DNA from: an uncultured Eubacteriales bacterium
Lineage (GTDB): Bacteria > Bacillota > Clostridia > Monoglobales > Monoglobaceae
Length of the DNA stretch: 5,216 nt
NCBI GenBank assembly: GCA_900550775.1
Contig: URTH01000135.1
Span: 1-5,216, forward strand
Reading direction: 5' to 3'
Each line of letters begins with the position of its first letter. The first letter of the stretch is position 1. The notes below the pieces were generated by a model that had not been told where the DNA came from, did no database searches, and worked only from the letters and a program-made list of their open reading frames with translations. Position numbers and translations under genes: made by a program. Positions 1 to 5,216 of the stretch are shown here, in pieces.

Positions 1-502
1 GGGAAAATCCGGCATTGGAATTTTGAAACGTGACCAGTATGACGCCCAAAAAACCGACCAGGCAGCCCAGCCCCTTTTGCAGCGTCAGCTTGTCGCCCTG
101 ATACAAAAAGTGCGCAAGCAAAACGGACATAAAGGTTGTCGTCGAATTAAAGATCGATCCGTTTGAGCCGGTGGTGTGAGAAAGACCGATATAGAAAAAG
201 ATGTATTGCAGCATGGTATAAATCAAAGCCATCCACAAGACAAGAGCGCGGTTTTCTTTTTGAATCCGCGGCAGGGCATGCTGCTTTTTTGCGGCGAGAC
301 AGAGAACCATGACGCCTGTGGCAAAAAAACGCACCCCGGCGAACAGAATTTTAGAAAACAGATGGTCGCCGATCTGAAACAGGGCATAGCCGCTTTTGAT
401 GGCCGGGTATGCGCTGCCCCAGAGAATGTTGCAAAAGATCGCAAGCAGAATGGCAGAGGCGGACAGTGTGCTTTTTGACGGTGTTTTTGACGACGGTTCC
501 AT
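1..502 (-). CDS. EamA/DMT-family membrane transporter, N-terminal part (runs off the left edge)
   Basis: The minus strand is open from an ATG at 502 to the window edge, giving 167 codons with no stop. The translation starts MEPSSKTPSKS and then alternates hydrophobic helices with short loops: roughly residues 15-34, 51-70, 87-107, 115-134 and 144-160. That is the five-helix unit of an EamA domain; family members usually have two such units (10 helices, about 280-310 aa), so the second half lies outside the window. Family-like motifs are ILWGSAYPAIKSGYA (26-40) and, after helix 3, GLSHTTGSNGSIFNSTTTF (106-124), which matches the conserved segment of the first EamA repeat. The start is supported by AAAGGAA at 512-518, nine bases upstream. 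It follows metF by 75 bases on the same strand without a clear terminator, so the two are probably co-transcribed. These proteins sit in the cytoplasmic membrane and usually export small metabolites, but the substrate cannot be told from sequence. A link to methionine or one-carbon metabolism would be guesswork based only on position. Confidence 0.9.
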   Translation of the reverse strand, partial: MEPSSKTPSKSTLSASAILLAIFCNILWGSAYPAIKSGYALFQIGDHLFSKILFAGVRFFATGVMVLCLAAKKQHALPRIQKENRALVLWMALIYTMLQYIFFYIGLSHTTGSNGSIFNSTTTFMSVLLAHFLYQGDKLTLQKGLGCLVGFLGVILVTFQNSNAGFS

Positions 503-544
503 AACGTAACGTTCCTTTCCCGGTGAAAGTGAAATTTTCCGATC

Positions 545-573
545 GGCGCCGCATGGGGATTTGGCGGCGTGCC
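545..573 (-). other. Hairpin between metF and the transporter gene; not a convincing terminator
   Basis: CGCCGC at 547-552 can pair with GCGGCG at 564-569 around an 11-base loop, extended by GG (545-546) with CC (572-573) across a small bulge. It begins five bases after the metF stop codon. Read on the minus strand it is followed by GATCGGAAAATTTC, with no T-tract, so it should not act as an intrinsic terminator for metF. It could protect the metF 3' end or modulate expression of the downstream gene. On the plus strand it is followed by only four T's, and no plus-strand gene precedes it. Confidence 0.4.
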
Positions 574-577
574 TTTT

Positions 578-1444
578 CTATCGGATCATGGAGGACAGAT
601 TCTGCATGATGCTCCCGGCGATATCGGGGCGGTTCATGGTATAAATATGCACATGGTTGACGCCGCTTGCAAACAGGTCAATCATTTGTTCGGTCGCATA
701 GGCGATGCCGGCCTGTTTCATGGCCTCCGGCTGGTCGGCAAAGCGATCCACAATCATGCGGAACCGCCGCGGCAGCGCGGTGCCGGACAGGCTTAAAATG
801 CGTTTCATCTGCTTGGCATTGGTGACCGGCATGATCCCGGCAATGACCGGAACCTTTATCCCGGCACGCAGCAGACGGTACATAAAATGATAGAGAATGT
901 CGTTGTCAAAAAACATCTGGGTCGTCAGAAAATCACAGCCGTTTTCTACCTTGCGTTTTAACTGGTCGATGTCAAAATCTAAGGACGGGGATTCAGGGTG
1001 TCCCTCCGGGTAACAGGCGCCGCCGATACAAAATCCGCCAAAATCCCGGATTTCCTTCATCAAATCACTGGCGTGATGAAACTGGGTGGACAGTGCAAGG
1101 CTGCTGTCCTGCGGCAGATCGCCGCGCAAAGCCAGAATATTTTCGATGCCGTGCTCTTTCAAATCGGTTAAAACCTCACGGATCTTCGGCCGTTCGGAGG
1201 CAATACAGGTCAGGTGCGCCAGTGCCGTAACGCCGTTGACGTTTTGTACCGCATTGGCAAGCTCCAACGTGTTGGCGGCGTTGGTGCCGCCGGCGCCGTA
1301 GGTCACGCTCATAAAATCCGGCCGCAGCGCTGCCATCTCGTGCACGATATTTTTCGCGTTGTCCAGTGCGCCGCCCTGCTTTGGCGGAAACAGTTCACAG
1401 GACACGGTAATCTTCTTTGACTTTAATAAATCGCTGATTTTCAT
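578..1444 (-). CDS. metF: Methylenetetrahydrofolate reductase (MTHFR)
   Basis: This 288-aa protein reduces 5,10-methylenetetrahydrofolate to 5-methyltetrahydrofolate, the methyl donor for methionine synthesis, in the cytoplasm using an FAD-bearing (beta/alpha)8 barrel. Landmarks are CELFPPKQGG (16-25) with E17 at the position of the E. coli catalytic Glu28, VTYGAGG (47-53), HLTC (77-80), LRGDLP (106-111) with D109 at the flavin-tuning Asp120 position, YPEGHPE (145-151), Q176 in the TTQMFFD segment matching E. coli Gln183, GIMPV (203-207) and YTMNRP (268-273). The length is close to the 296 aa of E. coli MetF, so it is a complete single-domain bacterial enzyme. In-frame ATGs exist at 1516 and 1477, but the ATG at 1444 is chosen because it has a strong Shine-Dalgarno and because the upstream ones lie in or beyond the promoter. 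No partner MetV zinc protein is visible next to it; the downstream gene is a transporter. That argues mildly for a biosynthetic rather than acetogenic role, although NADH versus other electron donors cannot be decided here. Confidence 0.96.
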   Translation of the reverse strand: MKISDLLKSKKITVSCELFPPKQGGALDNAKNIVHEMAALRPDFMSVTYGAGGTNAANTLELANAVQNVNGVTALAHLTCIASERPKIREVLTDLKEHGIENILALRGDLPQDSSLALSTQFHHASDLMKEIRDFGGFCIGGACYPEGHPESPSLDFDIDQLKRKVENGCDFLTTQMFFDNDILYHFMYRLLRAGIKVPVIAGIMPVTNAKQMKRILSLSGTALPRRFRMIVDRFADQPEAMKQAGIAYATEQMIDLFASGVNHVHIYTMNRPDIAGSIMQNLSSMIR

Positions 1445-1450
1445 GATGAT

Positions 1451-1460
1451 TCTCTCCTTT
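1451..1460 (-). promoter_or_regulatory. Ribosome binding site of metF
   Basis: On the minus strand AAAGGAGAGA lies with its GGAG core about 8 bases before the ATG at 1444. This near-consensus Shine-Dalgarno is what decides the 1444 start over the in-frame ATGs further upstream. Confidence 0.85.
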
Positions 1461-1465
1461 TTGTC

Positions 1466-1494
1466 ATCATACCACATTTTGCGGTCAAAAGCAA
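1466..1494 (-). promoter_or_regulatory. Predicted sigma-A-type promoter of metF (and probably the transporter)
   Basis: On the minus strand TATGAT (plus positions 1466-1471) is preceded by TGG, making an extended -10. TTGCTT (1489-1494) lies exactly 17 bases upstream as a moderate -35. Transcription would start near 1459, so the leader would be only about 15 bases and would begin in the Shine-Dalgarno itself. This leaves no space for a SAM riboswitch or T-box between this promoter and metF. Confidence 0.65.
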
Positions 1495-1528
1495 GGAAAA
1501 TCCCCGCAAAAACCATGGAAAACAGGCG

Positions 1529-1593
1529 AAATCACAGGGGTAACAAGAGCGAAAACAGAAAAATGAAAGCAAACTGTAATATTTTTGTGATTT
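1529..1593. repeat. Eight-base inverted repeat in the divergent promoter region
   Basis: AAATCACA at 1529-1536 is the reverse complement of TGTGATTT at 1586-1593, with 49 bases between the arms. The right arm ends nine bases before the ftsK -10 element. The arms could be two copies of a regulator half-site facing each other, but eight bases in about 250 of AT-rich DNA can arise by chance, so this is only a weak candidate. Confidence 0.2.
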
Positions 1594-1608
1594 GGTTTAT
1601 GGTATAAT
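1580..1608 (+). promoter_or_regulatory. Predicted ftsK promoter, extended -10 type
   Basis: A consensus TATAAT at 1603-1608 is preceded by TGG, giving the extended -10 TGGTATAAT. The -35 region 17 bases upstream (1580-1585, TATTTT) is poor, which is typical for promoters that rely on the TGn element. Transcription would begin near 1615, leaving a leader of about 77 bases before the GTG start at 1692. Confidence 0.65.
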
Positions 1609-1633
1609 CAAAGATAACGGAAAATAGGGTTTC

Positions 1634-1663
1634 TGCCGCATCGTCTCTTTTGACGGGGCGGCA
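1634..1663 (+). other. Strong hairpin in the ftsK 5' leader
   Basis: TGCCGC (1634-1639) pairs with GCGGCA (1658-1663) and, inside it, CGTC (1642-1645) pairs with GACG (1652-1655), separated by symmetric two-base internal loops and closed by a six-base loop TCTTTT. An overlapping alternative stem pairs TTCTGCC (1631-1637) with GGCAGAA (1665-1671); the two outer stems are mutually exclusive. No T-tract follows, so it is not a terminator. It ends 13 bases before the AAGGGG Shine-Dalgarno at 1677 and might affect ftsK mRNA stability or translation. I recognise no known riboswitch class. Confidence 0.5.
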
Positions 1664-1676
1664 AGGCAGAAAATAG

Positions 1677-1682
1677 AAGGGG
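1677..1682 (+). promoter_or_regulatory. Ribosome binding site of ftsK that supports a GTG start
   Basis: AAGGGG lies nine bases before the GTG at 1692. An in-frame TAG at 1674-1676 excludes any start further upstream, and no ATG or other start codon lies between them, so this site fixes GTG 1692 as the start. Confidence 0.8.
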
Positions 1683-1691
1683 TGCGATAGC

Positions 1692-4541
1692 GTGGCACAA
1701 AAGACAAAGGGAAAGGAAAGCGCACGAAAAAGCAGTGCGCCGCCGCAGAAAAGCCGTGCGGCAAAGCCGGCCGCAAGCGGAAAAAAACCGGTAAAAAAAT
1801 CCGGGCAGTCGGCGGCGGCACGTAGTGCCGCGGCAAAGCCGAAGGATCGGCCGCCGGTCAAAAAAAAGACGCTTTCCAACGAAATCAAGGGGATTATCGT
1901 CATTGCCGGCGGTGTCTTTTTGCTGCTTGCCTTTTTGACCGAGGCGACCGGCGCGGTAGGCGGTTTTTTAAAGGATTTCTTTTACGGTTTGCTTGGATTC
2001 TCCAGTGCGATCAGTTGTATCTTTATTATTTTGACGGGATTTTGGGTCTTTGTCAATAAAGAGGGTAAGAAAAATGCACCGCGGTTCTTTTTGCTGTTTG
2101 GACTGATCCTTTGTACTTCGATTCTGGTTTCGCTGTCCGCCAGGGACCGCGCGGCGGTATCGGGAGGATGGACGGATCAGGTGGTGCTGCTTTATCAAAA
2201 CGGCGTCAATGGCATCGGCGGCGGTGTGATCGGCAGCGGAATCTGTAAGCTGCTGGTGATGCTGATCGGCGTTGCCGGAACCTGGGTGCTTGCCATTGCC
2301 CTGGAGCTGATTCTGGGCATTTTGCTGACCGGGGTTTCGATTGAGGCGGCGTTTCGCAAGCTGTGCGGTGCGCTGCGCAAAAAGTCCGAGCAGGTGCATG
2401 AATACGCCAATACATCGGTCGAAATGGAGCTGGAAGAGGACGATGCATCGGATCACGGCTTTGGCGGCCGCCTTGGCCGCAGGGGTCGGCGGCAGCCGCA
2501 GCCGGAGAATATCTCGGAGCATTCTCGAAAGAAAAAGGAAAGTCCTTTCTTTGACGACTATTTTTCCGGGGGCGAGACCATTCCGGACGCGCAGGAAAAG
2601 CATACAGAGCCGGGGCCTAAGGATGCGGACGATACGCCGGAGCCGCCCAAGCGCTTTGTGATTGAGGAAGACGATGAACTGCTGCAGAACATTCTGCCGG
2701 CAGAAGACAAGGAGACGGAGACAAAGCTTTCGGACACGCTGCCGTTTCGGCTGGATAATATGAAGACGGGCACCATCAGCGAACTGCCGAAAACCGAGGC
2801 GGACGGCAAGGTGATTGTGCAGGAGAACCCGGAGGACGAAGATCCGGTCTTTACACCGCCGAGTGAGGCAAAGCTTGAGGATGTTGCCGCGCCGTCAACC
2901 AAGGCGGCCATGGAGGCCGGAGTGCCGCTGGATCGCGCCGTGGTGGCAGGGCGGCGCATGGAAACCGAGAATCCTGGTCAGATGACCCCGGCGGAACACA
3001 TCGAAAATGAGATTGAAAAGGCGAATGCGGCGCCGCCCCGTATGATGGAATATTACATGCCGACTCTGGATCTTTTGGATCCGCCCAAGCCGAGAAAGCG
3101 GTCGCGCCAGGAGGTGCGTGCCGAACTGGAGGAAAAGGCAAACCGGCTTTTAGAGACGCTGCACAGCTTTAAGGTGGATGCAAAGATCATCAACATTACC
3201 CAGGGGCCGTCGGTGACGCGGTTTGAGCTGCAGCCCGGCGTGGGCATCAAGGTGTCAAAAATCATCGGTCTGAGTGATGACATCGCGCTGAGTCTTGCCG
3301 CACCGGGAATCCGTATCGAGGCGCCGATCCCCGGAAAATCTGCCATCGGAATCGAGATTCCGAACAAAGAGGCAAGCCCGGTGCCGATCCGTGAGGTGCT
3401 GGAGAGCGATAAGTTCCAGAACTTTTCTTCCAAGACGGCGTTTGCCCTGGGAAAGGACATCGCCGGGAGCTGCGTGATTGCCGATATCGCAAAATTTCCG
3501 CATGTTTTGATTGCCGGTCAGACCGGCTCCGGAAAGAGCGTTTGTATCAATTCGCTGATTTTAAGTATTCTGTTTAAGGCAAAGCCGGACGAGGTCAAAC
3601 TTATCATGGTCGATCCGAAGATGGTGGAGCTTGGCATTTATAACGGGATTCCGCATCTTTTGATCCCGGTGGTGACCGATCCGAAGCACGCTGCCGGCGC
3701 ACTGAACTGGGCGGTGGGAGAGATGCAGAACCGCTATAACCTGCTCAAGGATAACAATGTCCGCAACTTAAAGGGCTATAACGCACTGATGGAGGAACGC
3801 GGCGAGAGCGAATCAAAACTGCCGGAAATCGTGATTATCATTGACGAGTTTGCAGATCTGATGATGGCAGCCAAAAGCGAGGTCGAGGATGCCATCAACC
3901 GTCTGGCCGCCCTGGCGCGTGCAGCCGGCATGTATCTGGTGATTGCAACGCAGCGGCCGACCGTCAATGTCATCACCGGTGTTATCAAGGCCAACATTCC
4001 GTCCCGTATTGCCTTTAACGTGACCTCACAGATCGACAGCCGTACCATTTTGGATGCGCCGGGTGCGGACAAGCTTCTGGGACGCGGCGACATGCTTTAT
4101 AACCCCAGCGGTGCGATGAAGCCCATGCGAATCCAGGGAAACTTTGTGTCCGATCAGGAGATCGAACGGGTGGTAAACTTTATCAAGGGGCAGTACGAGG
4201 CGTGCTATGATGAAGAGATCATCGAAAATATCCAAAAGGAACAGGAGCGCGTGGCGGCCAACCTGGAAAACGGTGCGCACAGTGACAGTGATGACGAGAC
4301 GCCGACCCGCAGCGGCGAGGCGAAGGATGAACTGTTCTTCCAGGCCGTGGAGATGGTGCTGGATAACGGACAGGCATCGGTTGCCATGTTCCAGCGGCGG
4401 TTTAAGATCGGTTATCAGCGTGCCGCGCGGCTGATCGATCAGATGGAGGAGCGGCGGATCATCGGCCCCTATGAGGGAACCAAGCCGCGCCAGGTTCTAA
4501 TCAGCCGACAGGAATTTAATGAAATGCGTATGCATGAATAG
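1692..4541 (+). CDS. ftsK: DNA translocase FtsK/SpoIIIE
   Basis: This 949-aa membrane-anchored ATPase pumps double-stranded DNA through the closing division or sporulation septum. Residues 1-60 are a Lys/Ala/Pro-rich cytoplasmic tail. About four membrane helices follow (approximately 66-83, 97-121, 131-149 and 187-213). A long charged, mostly acidic, low-complexity linker spans about 240-450. The conserved YMPTLDLLD motif (455-463) opens the motor: an alpha domain to about 560, then a RecA-like domain with Walker A GQTGSGKS (609-616, K615), Walker [12 protein letters not shown] (713-723, D718 and E719) and ATQRP (752-756). The C-terminal gamma winged helix (about 879-945) carries [15 protein letters not shown] (907-921), the part that reads orientation sequences on DNA. 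All modules are intact. The start is GTG with AAGGGG upstream and an in-frame stop just before it. The length and linker resemble Firmicutes members, where the same family does vegetative (SftA/FtsK) or forespore (SpoIIIE) DNA pumping; the membrane helices favour SpoIIIE/FtsK over soluble SftA. Transcribed alone, divergently from metF, and closed by its own terminator. Confidence 0.97.
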   Translation: MAQKTKGKESARKSSAPPQKSRAAKPAASGKKPVKKSGQSAAARSAAAKPKDRPPVKKKTLSNEIKGIIVIAGGVFLLLAFLTEATGAVGGFLKDFFYGLLGFSSAISCIFIILTGFWVFVNKEGKKNAPRFFLLFGLILCTSILVSLSARDRAAVSGGWTDQVVLLYQNGVNGIGGGVIGSGICKLLVMLIGVAGTWVLAIALELILGILLTGVSIEAAFRKLCGALRKKSEQVHEYANTSVEMELEEDDASDHGFGGRLGRRGRRQPQPENISEHSRKKKESPFFDDYFSGGETIPDAQEKHTEPGPKDADDTPEPPKRFVIEEDDELLQNILPAEDKETETKLSDTLPFRLDNMKTGTISELPKTEADGKVIVQENPEDEDPVFTPPSEAKLEDVAAPSTKAAMEAGVPLDRAVVAGRRMETENPGQMTPAEHIENEIEKANAAPPRMMEYYMPTLDLLDPPKPRKRSRQEVRAELEEKANRLLETLHSFKVDAKIINITQGPSVTRFELQPGVGIKVSKIIGLSDDIALSLAAPGIRIEAPIPGKSAIGIEIPNKEASPVPIREVLESDKFQNFSSKTAFALGKDIAGSCVIADIAKFPHVLIAGQTGSGKSVCINSLILSILFKAKPDEVKLIMVDPKMVELGIYNGIPHLLIPVVTDPKHAAGALNWAVGEMQNRYNLLKDNNVRNLKGYNALMEERGESESKLPEIVIIIDEFADLMMAAKSEVEDAINRLAALARAAGMYLVIATQRPTVNVITGVIKANIPSRIAFNVTSQIDSRTILDAPGADKLLGRGDMLYNPSGAMKPMRIQGNFVSDQEIERVVNFIKGQYEACYDEEIIENIQKEQERVAANLENGAHSDSDDETPTRSGEAKDELFFQAVEMVLDNGQASVAMFQRRFKIGYQRAARLIDQMEERRIIGPYEGTKPRQVLISRQEFNEMRMHE

Positions 4542-4568
4542 GTCTTGCACTTTGCAGGACCTTTTTTT
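4541..4568 (+). terminator. Intrinsic terminator of ftsK
   Basis: GGTCTTGCA (4541-4549) pairs with TGCAGGACC (4553-4561) as a nine-base stem with one G-U pair and a three-base loop, followed by seven T's (4562-4568). The first stem base is the last base of the ftsK TAG stop codon. It separates ftsK from the oxidoreductase transcript. Confidence 0.93.
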
Positions 4569-4637
4569 ATGCTTTTTGGAGAAACGGTAGGAGAAATGAA
4601 TTTTTTTGACATTTTATGATTTTTTTATAATTTTCAC

Positions 4638-4653
4638 AAAAAAACGCAAAAAA
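4638..4653 (+). promoter_or_regulatory. A-tract UP-like element upstream of the oxidoreductase promoter
   Basis: An A7 run (4638-4644) and an A6 run (4648-4653) have centres about 9.5 bases apart. Relative to a start site near 4691 they fall at about -53 to -47 and -43 to -38, where distal and proximal UP subsites bound by the RNA polymerase alpha C-terminal domain normally sit. More A/T tracts at 4601-4607, 4620-4626, 4629-4634 and 4660-4666 suggest that the DNA is intrinsically bent. Activity is inferred, not shown. Confidence 0.5.
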
Positions 4654-4656
4654 CAT

Positions 4657-4685
4657 TTGAAATTTTGGTCCGGATATGATATACT
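4657..4685 (+). promoter_or_regulatory. Predicted promoter of the pyruvate:ferredoxin oxidoreductase gene
   Basis: TTGAAA (4657-4662) and TATACT (4680-4685) are separated by exactly 17 bases, each five of six to the sigma-A consensus. Transcription would start near 4691, giving a leader of about 60 bases. The leader shows no recognised riboswitch and no strong hairpin. Confidence 0.75.
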
Positions 4686-4716
4686 GATAGACAGCGTGCT
4701 ATGAAGTGCAAAATAG

Positions 4717-5216
<500 letters not shown>

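Noticed and set aside
176..478. 100-codon plus-strand reading frame
   Set aside because: The opposite strand encodes a clear EamA membrane protein over the same bases; the plus frame has no recognisable features.
564..577. Plus-strand hairpin followed by TTTT beside the metF stop, as a terminator
   Set aside because: The U-tract is only four bases and no plus-strand gene precedes it; in the metF direction there is no T-tract.
1516..1516. Upstream ATG giving a 312-residue metF product
   Set aside because: The added 24 residues lie over the predicted promoter, do not resemble the MetF N-terminus, and lack a Shine-Dalgarno comparable to the one before 1444.
1674..1682. Sequence resembling the SpoIIIE recognition octamer (GAGAAGGG) just before ftsK
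   Set aside because: It matches seven of eight bases but coincides with the ftsK Shine-Dalgarno, which explains it. One near-match says nothing about a chromosome-wide orientation signal.
1968..2603. Long 211-codon minus-strand reading frame inside ftsK
   Set aside because: It is antisense to the membrane and linker region of ftsK, has a composition typical of a shadow frame (Gln/Arg-rich without domains), and no ribosome binding site was evident. The other antisense frames in ftsK and metF are similar.
4596..4619. Seven-codon reading frame after AGGAG in the AT-rich gap
   Set aside because: The AGGAG is only two bases from the ATG, it is upstream of the predicted promoter, and the frame is too short to support as a gene.

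Overview
The window looks like a stretch of chromosome from an anaerobic, Gram-positive Clostridia-type bacterium (Lachnospiraceae or a relative would fit; this is inference). The reasons are a pyruvate:ferredoxin oxidoreductase of the single-chain type, strong AGGAGG-like ribosome binding sites, sigma-A-like promoters with extended -10 elements, a SpoIIIE/FtsK-type translocase with a long acidic linker, and moderately GC-rich coding DNA set against very AT-rich promoter DNA.

Layout. On the minus strand, reading leftwards from about 1495, are a promoter, then metF (methylenetetrahydrofolate reductase, 578-1444), then after a 75-base gap with a hairpin but no convincing terminator, the N-terminal 167 codons of an EamA/DMT-family membrane transporter (1-502, running off the left edge). 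These two probably share one transcript. A 247-base divergent intergenic region (1445-1691) carries back-to-back promoters. On the plus strand, ftsK (1692-4541, GTG start, 949 aa) has a leader with a strong hairpin and ends in a textbook intrinsic terminator that overlaps its stop codon. An AT-rich 211-base gap (4542-4752) then carries a good promoter with phased A-tracts, and the first 154 codons of pyruvate:ferredoxin oxidoreductase (4753-5216) run off the right edge.

The genes are functionally separate: one-carbon/methionine metabolism plus an efflux-type transporter on one strand, chromosome segregation and central anaerobic carbon metabolism on the other. There is no sign of a mobile element, CRISPR array, tRNA, rRNA, phage or defence system. 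I did not find a convincing undescribed biological system; this appears to be ordinary core genome. The most interesting signals are regulatory: the architecture of the oxidoreductase promoter, the ftsK leader hairpin, and the almost leaderless metF transcript that leaves no room for a riboswitch.
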